Assembly (NCBI RefSeq): GCF_036320965.1
Contig: NC_092231.1
Span: 23,269,394 to 23,333,393, forward strand
Reading direction: 5' to 3'
From: Panulirus ornatus
Taxonomy: Eukaryota > Arthropoda > Malacostraca > Decapoda > Palinuridae
DNA: 64,000 bases
Shown: in pieces, positions 48,760 through 61,304 of the stretch
How positions within the stretch are numbered: position 1 is the first letter of the stretch
Layout of the letters: every line of letters begins with the position of its first letter
The notes under the pieces: model-generated
Told to the model about the DNA's origin: nothing
The model's database searches: none
What the model saw: the letters and a program-made list of their open reading frames with translations, nothing else
Program-made: the position numbers and the translations under genes

Positions 48760-49920
48760 GGACTAATTTTTCCCCGTCCACTCTCTAGCATCATATATCA
48801 TGCAGCAGAACTAGAACCTTTTTATCCACAACCAAGCCCAGCACACCTCTCTGTAGTTTCCCTTAGCCACTTTAAATGTCCTGGTTCAGCCTGCTGACAG
48901 TAAGTCGGCTCCAGTTTCTCTGTCCCATTCACGCCTTTCACCCTCCTGAATGTTCAGGCTCCGTTAACTCCACAATCTTGCACTTCATCCTTACATCTTC
49001 TCAGTCTCTCGTTCTCCTTATTCCTTCAACCTGACTTAGTTAAGTCCTCTTCATTTGTCCTCTACAGAAGTCCATTCCACTACAGCACACCCTGTTCAGT
49101 TCTCTTGATCATACTCCGCTTACACCTCGCTCTTACACTGTCGTTCCTTTCATAATCAACATCACATCACATCCCACATAACAGTCTCTTCTTTGCATAC
49201 TTGTCATTAAGTACAAAATGTAGTAATATCCATTGAACTCTAACTCCAATGCCACATATACTTATGTATGCTTCTTTTTTTATAGCCAGGTATTCCCATC
49301 CATCAATCTCTTTTCAGCGCACAGCACGACAAGCTGTTCACAATTTTCATTTGTACTGGGTCCCCAATGCTTCACTAGTTATACCCTCCACTCCCGCATC
49401 ACTAACTCATGCATATAGATTTCCCGCCGCTAATACTTGATCCCTTTCATCAAAACTGCTGAGGCACTCATTCATATCCTCTCAAAATGCACGCTTCTTT
49501 TTCTTCACTCCTCTCGCTACTCGCCTCTCGTAATCTACCGGTACTTTCATTCTCACTTACAACCGCCTGGAGCTCTCTTCCTTACACTGTAGCACATTCC
49601 CAAGACTCCTCCTTCAGCAGAAGTGCCACTCCTTCCTTTGCTCTCGCTCTCACACTAACTCCAGACTTTACCATACGAGCATTCCCAAACCATTCATCCC
49701 TCTTCTCCTTGAGTTTAGTGTGACTTGACCTGAACATCCAGGTTCATCTCTCCAAACATATCACTTGTCTCCTCCCTCTCATTCAGAAGCCTCAACTTAA
49801 GCCTTCAAGAAGCACTCCTCGCTTGGCTGTTTCTGTTACCACTTTTAGAAAGTGAAAGACAGTGAGGAGAAGGTTTCCTGTCCCCCGATCCCACCCATAT
49901 TAGCCGCTTCTTAGGACCCA
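48760..49920 (-). pseudogene. Internally deleted non-LTR retrotransposon, family B, second copy
   Basis: On the minus strand the leader/endonuclease region (49.92-49.25 kb) aligns with 40.87-41.6 kb: TGGTTTGGGAATGCTCGTAT near 49.69 kb matches the 41.17-kb TGTTTGGGAATGCCAGGTAT. CCAGTACAAATGAAAATTGT at 49.35 kb matches the 41.45-kb segment. It then passes directly at about 49.16 kb into the 3' region, with no RT between. That region ends near 48.87 kb in GCAGGCTGAACCAGGACATT, matching 42.45 kb. The RT is entirely absent, a larger internal deletion than in the 40.8-kb copy. Coding capacity is lost. Confidence 0.72.
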
Positions 49921-49924
49921 CAGA

Positions 49925-51485
49925 AGAGACGTGAGTAAATTTCTCGTTCTCCTATCCCTTGGGATAAAACAATCGTGATGTAGAATATTCATTTGGGTCC
50001 TGTACTGCCAACTGTAAGCAAAATATAAGCAGCAGGTGTGTGTTTGTGGACAGAGTTCCAGCAACAACCCATCTGTATGTGAGACAGACCAGGAAAGACA
50101 GCGACCTAGGACGGGGTAGGGTGATGTAACTGCTGTCCTTACTCCGTCTGGCACCTAGACGTTCGTACCTCCCTGGTTGGTACAGACAGAGAAAGAGACT
50201 GCGTTACATGAGACTGCTCAGGTGTAAACACTGTGGCTGGCAAAATGCAAGCCATGTGTAAGCACATTAGATGTAAGAGGTATTAATGAGAGGACTCTGA
50301 TGGCTCGTTAAGAGCATCGCGAAACGACAATAATAGTGATCAGGATGAGTGATGATCTCCGAGAGTCATTACGTTTTTTTTATGACTTTTATAATATTGA
50401 CAAAGCTTATAAGATTATAGGGATGGTTACTTGGATCACATTATTAACATGAGCTTAGGAAAACGTTGAATTATATTTCTGGGTTATACATCGTCGCCAA
50501 CTCCACAGCAATTACTGTTTTTATGATAAGCACTAATTACATGTGTCAGATGGTTTGTAGACCTTTTTTTATGAATAATTAGGATAATTTGCTATCTTGC
50601 TTAAATTTACTCTGACCAAAATTATGATTTATCAACTTTGAAAATACTGATCCTCACAGAAAACTTAAGTTTCCAATAGATTCTCAGATTAGAATTTTTG
50701 CCTCAAGTGAAAAAATTAATGTCATCGGTAAAAATATTGCATTTCGAGTCTTTGAAAAGTTATTTTTGTCGTTAACATCGTAAGGAAGAGAGCAGGGCCC
50801 TGTGTGTGTTCCTGACGAAGGTTCAGATTTAGCTACAGTTTGCAGAGTTTCTTAGATGGTAAGAATGTAATTCAGACAAATCAAGATGGTTTGGGTATGG
50901 TATATTGTGACTGACGGCAGTGAGGGCCATTCGGATATCTTGGATCATCCTAAGGAAGATTTCTTTGTCGTGAAATACATGTTTTGATTCATTTGTGAAT
51001 GTTCCAGGGGCATATTCCAAGTCCTGCTAAGTCCGTCTCTAAGACAGCGCTTGCTCACGCTAGTCATCTGTAATGCGTTCACTGGTACGTGTCACATTTT
51101 CCAGGTTTATCCTCCTCCCGGCATGTAGGAGGGAGAGAGGGAGAGACTGGTCTGTAAACATTACTTGGTGACAGATGAGGCGGCTTGCTAATGAGATCAG
51201 TAATCTTGTCCTCACATTAAATCCCGTTACTGTTATATGAATCAGTGTAAAGTTGAAACTAATGATTCACACATTATTCATCAGAGACGTTTGTTTTTTT
51301 TATGATTTTCTTCTTTTTGGGAAGACTTTACCCAAAAGAGTTGGCTGGTCTTGCTTAAAACCCGCTATTGAGGGACGGTTTTGCCCCATCACAAATATAT
51401 TTACATATAGCTTTATCTTTGCCATTATTTGTTTCAGTCCCACTCTTCATTACTATCCTGTCTCCATTTATATAGTATCATCCTC
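49925..51485. other. No recognised gene
   Basis: About 1.5 kb of mixed, mostly AT-rich sequence. Short frames (49900-50154 minus, 50829-51020 minus, 51253-51495 plus) have no domain. Confidence 0.5.
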
Positions 51486-51487
51486 TA

Positions 51488-51605
51488 ACAGGTAACCTTG
51501 TCACAGGCCATCATGCCTTAAGTTATCCAGCTTTCCCATGTACTGCCCTTCATCACATCGACACAGACCATCATATCTGCTGTTATCTGGCTTACCCATA
51601 TATTC
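51488..51605 (-). repeat. Dispersed repeat R66, two tandem copies
   Basis: Minus strand: ATGGGTAAGCCAGATAACAG, ATGATGGTCTGTGTCGATG, then ACATGGGAAAGCTGGATAAC, GATGGCCTGTGACAAGGTTA and CCTGTTAGAGGA. Same order as at 3.2 kb, inverted. Confidence 0.75.
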
Positions 51606-51609
51606 AGAT

Positions 51610-52125
51610 GTGCATAGGTGACTCACACAGATACTGGTGTGCAGCAACTCTTTTTGAAATGTATTTTGCAAGCATAGGATTCCCTCACCCTATTTCCTGA
51701 GCTGAGTGTGGAGGGTTCCCGTCCAACCTACTTCTATGTAAACCTATTCGGGTTCACGAGACCTCCTCGTAAATCTTAACGAAAAAGAAGATTGTACACT
51801 GGCGAGAGTGGCACGGGTTAAACCAGTTTGTTTGGTGGGGGGGATACAACTCCATTGGTGCTTGACGACTTGAAGGCCAAGAAGAGTTATCACGACGTGA
51901 AATGGAAGGCTGAAAATAAGTGTAAGTCTGGAGAGAGCTGAATCTTTGAAAATGGAGCTGCCGACAGGTAGAACACCAAGAAGAAGAGATGCACTCTGCC
52001 TTGTGTTGGGAGGTGCATAGCCCAGCAGGCTGGGAAAAGAGAACAGGTGCACCTTGTACCCTTGGGTAGACTTGTTGACATGATACCAGCTCTTGTTGCT
52101 TGACTTGCGAGGTCTGTGACCGGCA
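51610..52125. other. No recognised gene
   Basis: Mixed sequence. Two overlapping minus frames at 51744-52183 lack recognisable domains. Confidence 0.5.
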
Positions 52126-52127
52126 CT

Positions 52128-52368
52128 AGCCCTTGTCTTATGACAGCCCGGCAGCGGGCCCTTGTCTTATGACGGACTGACATGGGCCTTTATCTTATGA
52201 CAGCCCGGCACGGTTCCTTGTCTTATGACAGCCTGGCACGGGTCCTTGTCTTATGACAGCCTGTTACGGGTCCTTGTCTTATGACGGACTGGCACGGGCC
52301 CTTGTCTTATGATGGCCTGGCACAGGCCCTTGTCTTTTGACGGCCTGGCGTGGGCCTTTTTCATCTGG
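52128..52368 (+). repeat. 28-bp minisatellite, about 9 units
   Basis: Unit TCTTATGACAGCCTGGCACG then GGTCCTTG, with GACGGACTGG variants, in near-regular 27-29 bp steps. Confidence 0.92.
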
Positions 52369-52554
52369 TAGTTATTGATGCTCAACTGAAGGTAACCAAT
52401 CCATGGAGAAACAAAGTCTTGTCGTCATCTTTCACTTGTTTCGACTTAAGAGTTATTTTCGTGATATGCTCTGAGGTGGGCACCTTAACAAAGGCCTGAC
52501 TCTGCCTTACTCTTCTTGTCTCCTTCAAAACTGTGATTCCTCTTCCTCCAAAAA

Positions 52555-53115
52555 ACAGTGGTTTATCCTTCCCACATCCCCTGAGGCAGCGGTAAATCTT
52601 CCTCCATCAAGTCATTTGTTCATTCTTCCCCATTCATCCCCCACCCACATACTGGCTCATCTTCCTCCATCAAAACATTGGTCTATCTTCTTTCAGGAAA
52701 GCAGCCGCTCATACTTCCTTCAGGAAAGCAGCCGTTCGTCCTTCCTTCAGGAAAATAGGAATTGATCTCGTTCCATCAAAATAGTTGTTGAATTTCCTCC
52801 AAGAAAATGGTGTTTCATCATTTCTTCAGTTAAAGAAATTATTCATTTTTATTCACATACAAAATTGTTTAGTGGTTCATTGTTGCTTGAGCGATACAAT
52901 ACGTGTCGTGGCATTTCAGGGAAAAAAAGGGATTATTTGTTTTACAATATTCCATCCAAGAGATCTGTGGTTTGATGTTTCTTCACTAGGCTCATTCCTA
53001 GTTTACTGTCTCTTTATGAAAACAATTCGTGGTTTAACGTATTATCAGGAAAATAATCCGTGGTTTAACCTTCTTTCATTAAAGTAATCTGTGGTTTATC
53101 TTTAATGAGCAAAGT
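52555..53115 (+). repeat. Degenerate tandem repeat, unit about 27-32 bp
   Basis: Recurring CTTCCTTCAGGAAAGCAGCC and related CTTCCTCCATCAAAAC-GGTTCATC units. Regular copies at 52690-52760; increasingly diverged copies continue toward 53110 (TGGTTTA-CTTTC words). Confidence 0.7.
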
Positions 53116-53330
53116 AATCAGGTAGCTTAAATCAGAATCAAGGATTTCATTCGGTAGTAACTGCATTTGCATAAATATCCCACGTGCCTTCACCCAAGGA
53201 ACCTGTTCTATGTCCGAGATTTGCATAGATAATTAGTGTTTTGAACTGTGAGGACGGACGTCTGCGCTCCCACAGCCCGCTCTCTTTGTCCTCTTGGTAC
53301 ACTCTCCTAGACCTCCTCCTCCTCCTCCTC

Positions 53331-53333
<3 letters not shown>

Positions 53334-53422
<89 letters not shown>
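53334..53422. repeat. (CT)n microsatellite
   Basis: About 44 CT dinucleotides in a pyrimidine-rich region. Confidence 0.97.
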
Positions 53423-53425
<3 letters not shown>

Positions 53426-53625
53426 CCTTCATTTTGGACCCGTTCTCTTTGATTATTTCTATTTTACTTTCCTCCTCCTTCCTTATTCCTCCCTCACTCC
53501 TCTCTTTCTTCTCCTCCTCGTTTTCTTGCTATCTTTTCTCCCTGACTCATCTGTGTCCTCTCTTCCTCCCTCTTTCCTCTCTTCCCACAATCTTCCAACT
53601 TGTCTCTCTAACTTTTTCTCCATGC

Positions 53626-53699
53626 CTCCTCCTCCTCCTCCTCCTCCTCCTCCTCCTCCTCCTCCTCCTCCTCCTCCTCCTCCTCCTCCTCCTCCTCCT
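53626..53699. repeat. (CTC)n trinucleotide array
   Basis: About 24 CTC triplets, giving poly-Pro, poly-Leu or poly-Gly frames by phase. Confidence 0.97.
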
Positions 53700-54318
53700 T
53701 TACCCTCTTTTACTGCCTCCCTGTTTAATCTTATCATGCTGTTCTGCCAACTCTCCCCCGCCCCACCCCCTCTTGCCTCTATCAGGTCCTTCTCTCCCCC
53801 GTCCCACCCTCCTGCACCCTCCTGCCTCTTCCTGCTTCCTGCTCACCCGTGCCGTGCCACCTCCCTCCTCCCGCCTGGTCAGACCCTCTTCGCCTACCCC
53901 AGGACAACGAAAAATCCACCCAAGAATTTTTAAAGTTTCTTGGTTCTGCCCACCTAAGTTCTTGCCGGAAATCGGAAAGCATTGGTCATTTTTGCATGTT
54001 TTCGGACTCGGGAGGAACGCGTGATGTTGGTGGGTCAGCGAGAAAGTGAATGCTCTATGTAGGAGGCGTTGGATGCGCCATACACTGAGTACTGGAAATG
54101 GCCGGCGACGCAGCAAAAGCCCAGGAATAACTCGAACTCCACCTGATTACTTTCAAAGAAAAGAGAATGAAAGATTTTTTTTCATTAAACTTGTATTTAA
54201 AAAAAAAAGGATTTGATATGAGGTAAGACGCCTGAGGACTGGGTTGAGAATAGTTTAACACTCAAAAATGCTTATCTTTAACGATGGCTTTCCAAACACA
54301 GACGAGGACAACCAACTG
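53700..54318. other. Pyrimidine-rich DNA, then no recognised gene
   Basis: CCTCC-rich sequence to about 53880, then ordinary sequence with an A9 run near 54200. Long overlapping frames across 53241-54116 derive from the low-complexity stretch. Confidence 0.55.
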
Positions 54319-54319
54319 G

Positions 54320-54575
54320 GGTCGATTATGGTAGAGTTGCGGACCATACAGTCAAGTTATTGTGAACATACGGACCGTACAGTCGAGTTATGATGAAGAC
54401 ACGGACCATACAGGCGAGTTATTGTGAACATACGGACCATACGTCGAGTTATGGTGAAGATACGGACCGTGCAGTCGAGTTATTGTGAACATACGTACCA
54501 TACGTCTAGTTATTGTAAAGATACGGACCATACAGTCGAGTTATTGTGAAGATGTAGGCCATGCAGTCAAGCTTA
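54320..54575 (+). repeat. 31-bp tandem repeat, about 8 units
   Basis: Unit AGTTATTGTGAACATACGGA then CCATACAGTCG, with 30-bp forms lacking one base, alternating GAACATAC and GAAGATAC variants. Confidence 0.92.
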
Positions 54576-54839
54576 AGGCAACAGCGAGCACCATTAGTGG
54601 TAAAAGCTCATTGTAAATGGCGCCGTCTTTTTTATCTTACCCTGAGCTTTAGGGAAAATTTTCATTATTGTTTTCGTTATGTATCACAGAGGATCGGGAA
54701 GACTCATGCCTAAGTTACTCAGGCGTGTAATAGAAGGCGATTGAATAAGGAAGGGAACAGAGGACTGGCAGTTCTCATCTCCTGTATTATCACTTTCGAA
54801 AAGCAGGACGAGAAGAAGGAAACCTGTAGCGACTATTTC

Positions 54840-54885
54840 TTGGCTCCTGACGCTACCTCGCTAGGGCCGGAGAGGTGAAGAGATA
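54840..54885 (+). mobile_element. Family B LINE 3'-tail remnant
   Basis: CTCCTGACGCTACCTCGCTA then GGGCCGGAGAGGTGAA matches the family B tail but with no following microsatellite. Confidence 0.6.
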
Positions 54886-54889
54886 AAGA

Positions 54890-57235
54890 ATGAATCACTC
54901 GAGTTATCGCGTGTTATCGCTCTGTCATTAATTACCTTGAGGGTGGAGGATGTATCCTCAATTTACGTCGTAATGATATCTCGTAAATGATGACAGTAGC
55001 TTGCTAGTGGAGGTGCCATGGACTGAGGCACTGAACAGTGACCTCATCATTGGACCTTGGCGTAGTGCAGGTGGCACTTGGCTCTCTTTTAGTTGGCACT
55101 GTACAGTGAGGTTGTCAGTGACACTTGGCAGTTATTGGGTACTTGTCGAGGCCCTTTGCACTCTGCACGGCATCAGCTTGTTCAGTTAACACAAAGGGCG
55201 TATCAACTCCCGATGAACTGCACACGACCAGAGCTGTTCTTAAAGTTATGCTGCTGGAATGAGATTTCGAGTTTATGATTATGTACCGCAGACAACACTT
55301 CTTCATGGAAACGCAAGAATAGAAAAGAAAAACTGAAATTCGGTCACTACGTTAGATTTCTTGGCATTATTCATATTTCACCACTTTAAAGACAAATCTG
55401 ATTGGCACTCTAAGGAAATTCTAAACACAATTAAGAATGTGTACGAAGGTGAAATGACCTATTAACGATGCGCATATAATAGAATATGCTTAGGAAAAGG
55501 ATTCGAAACCTGAAATAGTGTAAAGATGACACATACATACGTCTAAAAAACACGAAATCCGTAGCTAAGGTCAACAAGGTATCTGTTAAGTTCCCCCAGC
55601 AAGACTTGGGTTAAAAACACATTTGTCGTCAAAATCAGAATGAAAAGAGGAAAAGAAATTTTGTCACATATATATATATCCACTATTTTCTTGCTAATAC
55701 GGTGAGGCTATGCTCTGATGCCTGCTCCCGTACAAGATCGTGAAAAAGACGAATTCATACACACGAGATCATGCCTCACCCTGCAGTCTTTTTCAAGCCA
55801 GTGGCATGGCTTACACGAAGCTTCTGGTGGGAAGGGGAAAAGGGGTGTAAGGCAGTGAGGTTTCCCCTCAGGCTGAGCTCCTGCTTAATGAATAAAGAAC
55901 AGATGGTCACCCTCCAGCAACCTTGAGGATTGGAACCCACCAGCTTAGTGGAGAAGTTTTTAGAAAGGTGGGTAAGTCTGGTGACGAGAGGTGACCAGGG
56001 GGAAACAGTAAAACAAACTAAGAAACGAAACGCGAACTCCCTCAACATTCTAACTTACTAGAGAAAAAGAAATATATTTACATACACAAGAGAAAATGGT
56101 TATCAATGCCGAAAAAACAAATAGTCATGAATTATTGTAAATATAACTCTATAGACATAGATAATCAGCGAATTATACCTTGAGTTACTAAGTAATTTGA
56201 CCTCAAAGTACCGATGCATTGTAGCTCAACCTCTCAAAACTAAATAACGTAAAAGGTCCCACTTACTCGTAGCTTATCCTACCACACTGTATTATGTTAA
56301 CATGTACCAACAGTAATGGTGGCTGTGGGAGTGTCCCGTCTTACACGTCCCAGGGAAGACTGGGGGAAAAAAATCAACAGGATCCGAGAGCAGCCCAGCG
56401 GGACCATTTCACGAGACGCCATTCTGGAGAGACCAGGAATTTATGTGGCAATTAATACCTCGCGCGACCAACTCCCTTTGCTATTTACACGTCGCGCGCC
56501 CAGTCGGGTAACCATCGTGCGCTTGGCAGCCAGCGGCCACACGCAAATCATTATCGTACAGTTAGCGTGCAGCGTTCCTATGTATCCATACATTGATATA
56601 TACGTGAAGACTGTTACGCATAAGCATTTAAGGTGACTTTAACAATATATTGTACGTTCATGAGAAGTATTACACCATATATAGTAGCCATGAGGGAGAA
56701 TGACAGACGTAAAGACGTTCATCAGGATAAGTGAAAAGTTGTTAAAAGATTGATGTAAAAACACAAAGTACGACGGTTAGTTGGTTAGTTCGGTTGTTTG
56801 GTCTTTAAGACCCATGGACTGCCAGGGTCATTAAGGCCGTCAGCTGTAAGTTATATCCAACCGTCGAAAATGAATTGGACATCTTCTCTAGGTGTTCAAG
56901 ATGATTGTAAGACCATACATGCTAGCCTGTATCTTTGAAGTCATCGTACACCCAAGACAAATCTCGTCACGGGAAGTCATCGCACATCGCCCAGCCCCTT
57001 GAAGTAGGTGCCTCAGTAAGAGGCTTTCGTAAAGTAACAGCTTAGTTGCTCCTTATTACACCTCCAAGAAATTACTGCGGTCTTAAAATACTTTATATCG
57101 TAAAGAGCTTGAAGAACGGCAGATTGCTGCTGATCTGGAATATATTGGTCGTTTTTTTATATCATATTACTTATAATCTTTCTTTTTTTTTTTACTTTTT
57201 AAGCAGGGTGTCTTAAGGTAGTGAAGCGGTGTTGG
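54890..57235. other. No recognised gene; one CpG-richer patch
   Basis: About 2.3 kb without recognisable coding. The patch 56316-56600 is richer in CpG (CTCGCGCGACC, CGTCGCGCGCCC) than its AT-rich surroundings and holds a 106-codon plus frame (56316-56636) with no known domain. A short TA run lies at 55669-55679. Confidence 0.45.
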
Positions 57236-57239
57236 AGCT

Positions 57240-57680
57240 TGGGCTAACTTGATGTATTTGTAAGTATAAGTATGAAGGGAGGTTGAGGGGCTAGCTTGAT
57301 GTATCTAGGAGTATATGAAGAGGTTGAGGAGCTGACTTGATGTATCTGGGGGTATAAGGTGCGCACGAAGGACGAACTGGATATATCTGGGAGTATAAGT
57401 AAAAGATGAGGGACTAGCTGGATGTATCTGTTGATATAAGTGAGAGGATGGGAGGACTGATGGTGTATCTGGGAGTATAAGGTGAGGACGAAGGACAAAC
57501 CTGCTGAAGGGCTTACCTGATGTATCTTGGAGTGTAAGGAGAGAAAGAAGGACTCACATTATGTATCAGTGAGTATCAGGAGAGAATGAAGGACTAAGCT
57601 GATGTTATCTTGAGGTATAAGGAGAGGATGGAGATTATGAACATAAGTGAGGGAGATGAGGCAGTATAAGGTGTGTCTGG
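57240..57680 (+). repeat. 41-bp tandem repeat, about 10 units
   Basis: Units with GATGTATCTGGGAGTATAAG followed by GTGAGGAYGAAGGAC. Several adjacent copies are exactly 41 bp apart (57340-57420, 57525-57605); others carry indels. Confidence 0.88.
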
Positions 57681-57774
57681 ATACACGTTGTGAAATTTCT
57701 CTTTTATACCACAGTTGAGGAGGTGTGGTGCTGGCTACATTTAATGTTCTCCCTCGCTTATCTCCTTCCTCTTA

Positions 57775-58239
57775 ACTCAGCCTGGTTGTAAGGCTTTGGT
57801 TACCTCCTTCGTCATCTCCTGGGTTATCTCTCCCAGGTTATAAAGCTTTGGTTATCCTTCCCTATATATATAAGACTTTCGTTATCTCGTTCTAGTGAAA
57901 AGTCTTATGGTTATCTGACTGGTTTTAAGGTTTTGGTTATCTTGCAGTTGTATATGTACGGTTTTGGTTATTTCTTGGTTATAGGCATTTGGTTATCTGT
58001 TTTATAATAAGAAATTGGTTATCCTCCATCTCATGATGTTCAGGTTATCCTGGTCTGGACGTAGGGGTTTAGTTGTCTTTCAGTTATCTTTACTTTGTTA
58101 TCTTCCTGGTTATTCCATTTATAAGGCTTTGGTTGTATCCCACTGGTTATCTTTCCTTGGTTGTAAGACCTTGGTCAGCTCACTGGATAACCCGTTTGGT
58201 TTAAAGTATCAAATGACCTGTCTCATTTATGAGGCTTTG

Positions 58240-58330
<91 letters not shown>

Positions 58331-59055
58331 ATTCTTTTGTAATCCCCAGCCTTGGTTATCAGGCCCTACTCGTTTTCGCTTGGTTATCCTGCTTTGGTTG
58401 TCCTCCTCTGGTAAACCAGCCCCACTTACTTTGCATTGCTTATACAGTTTCACACAGCTTACTCTTCATCCCGCCTCAGTCATCGCATTTTGTGTGCCTA
58501 CCTCGGGTTATCTTACCCTTGGCTATAGCAGTGTGGTTACATCGTTGTTCTTAGCCCCCTCGTAGTTATCCTAGCCTATCCCTCTTTATGATGATCTTGT
58601 TACTGATGTCTCGTATGTTGGTTATCATTATTATCATCCCACATTGTTTATCAGAGCAGTAATTATCTCACGTGTTGACCATCCCCACGTTAGTTATCAT
58701 ACCCCTGGTTATCTCGTATGTTAGCCTTCTTATTCCTCGTTATCTCGCGTTTTAGCTATCTCACGTTCATTATCTTATCCTCTATCATCTCGCATGTTAG
58801 TAATCCTACGTTGGTTATCTTACCCCTTGTTATCTCGCTTGTTAGCTATCCCACTGTGGATATATCATCTCTGGTTATCTAATGCTTTAGTTATCCCACG
58901 TTAGTTATCTTATCCCAAGGTTATCTCGCGTGTCTGGTGTCCCATATTGCTTACCTTGCCCCAGTTATTACGTCCTGAGTGTCTCCTGTATACCCAGATC
59001 TGTTATCACCCTCTGGCTTCAATCTGTTGTCTTCTGACCACAGCCTATTATCCAG
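57775..59055 (+). repeat. Degenerate TGGTTATC-rich tandem repeats (units about 25 and 45 bp)
   Basis: 57.78-58.56 kb: units of roughly 25 bp around AAGGCTTTGGTTATCTTCC. 58.6-59.0 kb: units of 45-46 bp around GTTATCTCGCATGTTAG, ATCCCACGTTGGTTATCTTA and CCCC. About 25 diverged units in all, split by the CT block at 58.24 kb. Confidence 0.8.
58242..58326. repeat. (CT)n microsatellite inside the GGTTATC array
   Basis: About 42 CT dinucleotides beginning directly after GAGGCTTTGGTT, where the array unit would read ATC. Confidence 0.97.
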
Positions 59056-59722
59056 CCTCTGGTGACTCTTTCCTATTGTAAGTTATGCATCTTTATACAT
59101 CTCACATTCACGAAGAGTCGCGTTCCTTAACTGGCTCCGCTTTGTTCAGTCTGAAGTTCCCTCCATCGTCCACGAAAGATGTAGGAACGATATTTGTGCC
59201 AGACAGAACGTGTCACGTTGTCCTGCTGTGCCAGCGTTTGTCTCTCCCACTTCTCGGTTCTTCCCCAGCCACAAGAGCGACCGATTCCGCTTAAACTAGA
59301 TGGGAGGTTTGCGTTGCGAATGAAGAGCGATAGTCTGCGTATCTTTTTCACTGATAATGAGGCAAGAATTCATACTTGGAGCAGTTTTCATCTTAGGATG
59401 TTGCTCTCTTGAGGTTACTTATGGTGCGTGTGATAAAGAAGTCTTTTTTTCCTTCTTTGGCATCTGTTCACGAACGGTGAGTGTCTTGAACGAAATCGCT
59501 TGCGACAGTTCACGAAAGTTGGGTCACTTGTTGAGTGTGTTGGATAACATCGCGTCTTCGTTAGCTGACGAAAAGCTCGGTCTGATCTGATGACTTCATT
59601 CACCTGCGTTAGCTTTAGCTGAGGCCAGGTGAGTGTGTAGCATGCGTTAGCTGACGGTCGTTAAGCCTGGTAGATAATATAGCATTGATTTAGAAATAGA
59701 AAATAAAAGACTAAGCTTTATA

Positions 59723-59725
<3 letters not shown>
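59056..59725. other. No recognised gene
   Basis: Mixed sequence. GTTAGCTGACG occurs twice and a related GTTAGCTTTAGCTGAG once at 59560-59660. Overlapping frames on both strands (59085-59412) lack domains. Confidence 0.5.

Positions 59726-59789
<64 letters not shown>
59726..59789. repeat. (CT)n microsatellite
   Basis: About 32 CT dinucleotides. Confidence 0.97.
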
Positions 59790-59791
<2 letters not shown>

Positions 59792-60023
59792 GAAGTAGAT
59801 GCAATATATTATTCACAGTCTGATTTCCACAGTAGCGACGTAAAGGCATTACCAGCAGGTTGGAAAATCAGAGAAGGGCGTCGTGAGGAGATAAAAAGGA
59901 AAGCCAAGACGAGGAGAGACTTGGCGAATCTTTAACATCAACAACAACAGCCGTGGTATAATTTTCCACTGAATAAACTGGGAAAAAAAAAGAGAATCCG
60001 AAATCCCGGCCGCGTTTGTGGCC

Positions 60024-60025
<2 letters not shown>

Positions 60026-60095
<70 letters not shown>
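60026..60095. repeat. (GA)n microsatellite
   Basis: About 34 GA dinucleotides, preceded by a CCGGCC/GGCCGG inverted repeat at 60006-60025. Lies 236 bp from a (CT)n block, so the two could pair. Confidence 0.97.
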
Positions 60096-60098
<3 letters not shown>

Positions 60099-60311
60099 TG
60101 GTCCTGGACGCCATTTTCTGTATCACAGAGCGAGAAAATGTTGTGGGGAAAGTAGTGTCATGAAAGAGTAACAAATTCAGACGGTGGGAGGAACTTGCCG
60201 GCAATAGAGAGAGAACTTGGGGGAAACAGCTTGAGGAAATGACGATTACTTTCGCGCGGGGAGATAACTGCTCAGCGGCAGGGGCGGGGAGCGCTTCCAA
60301 ACACGCTCTTG

Positions 60312-60395
60312 TCCCCTCCCCTCCCTTCCCCTTCCCTCCCCTCCCCTCCCCTTCCCTTCCCTTCCCTTCCCTTCCCTCCCCTCCCCTCCCCTACT
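60312..60395. repeat. (CCCTT/CCCCT)n homopyrimidine tract
   Basis: About 84 bp of CCCCTCCCCT and CCCTTCCCTT repeats. The minus strand has more than a dozen GGG/GGGG runs, enough for several G-quadruplexes. Confidence 0.95.
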
Positions 60396-60399
60396 CTCC

Positions 60400-61300
60400 T
60401 AGTTTCAAGTCTAGTTCGTAGGCAAAGTCCCCGCGTACTGACACTTTACGTCAGGTGCTGCTTGTCAAAAGGGACCCCCCCACAGGATCCAGTAAATAAT
60501 GGTATTCCGGTTAAGATACTTATCATAAAACACATGGTTTACACCTCTGTAAATATTGGCGGTGCGAATAACATACTGTTTGTAAAAGAACTGGTATCCA
60601 GCTGCGTAAATATTGGGTCCTGTTCTCTGTTGTAAATCTCGTTAAGAATCATACTTTATATTTTTGGTAAAAGAGTTTGCCATTGGTGTTGAACTGCATT
60701 GTAGATATCATCTACGACAAATTCAGGTATATGGACGCCTTTGATTATATCATCGCTCTTCAATCACCAGTTTGTCAGTACGGGTTGATGTTTAAAAGTA
60801 TATATCACCATCCATTGTGAAATGTAATTTGAAAGAAAAGAATATTCCATATCAGGGGTAAAATCTTGGATTCGTACACATGCAGCTAGAGTTAAGCGAG
60901 CGTAAAAATTCGTATGAGATGTCGTGTGTTATGTGTATGACGGTGAGAATTTGTGCTACTGGACTGAGTGTCACCAACGTATACGTATGTCAGGGGGTGA
61001 GGAAAGACAGAACTTGAGCCACAGAGAGGAACTTGTTTTACACTAATGAGGACCCAACTCTTGAACGTTCTTTCATATCAAACAGTTTTTGATTTTCTGT
61101 ATGCTATCTGCATTTACTGTGTTCTCATTCATTCTATTACTCCACCACTCTTATACCTTAAACGTACTTCCTCACATATGTTTTTTTTTTACAGGTTTCA
61201 TGCTTTATTTCTTGTTATTTCCTGTGGTCGATCTATCTTTACATCTCCCGAATGATAATACGTCTCTGCGACATTGATTCTATTTGAAAAACTAGGCATA
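60400..61300. other. No recognised gene
   Basis: AT-rich. A degenerate duplication around GTAAATATTGG (60.50-60.62 kb) is the only structure seen. Confidence 0.5.
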
Positions 61301-61304
61301 TGAT

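Noticed and set aside
53241..54024. Proline- or leucine-rich protein
   Set aside because: Two overlapping frames (230 and 196 codons) both owe their length to the (CT)n and (CTC)n tracts; no domain outside the low-complexity part.
56770..56850. Conserved element around CCATGGACTGCCAGGGTCAT
   Set aside because: It looked like a known repeat, but I found no second copy in the window and could not name a family.
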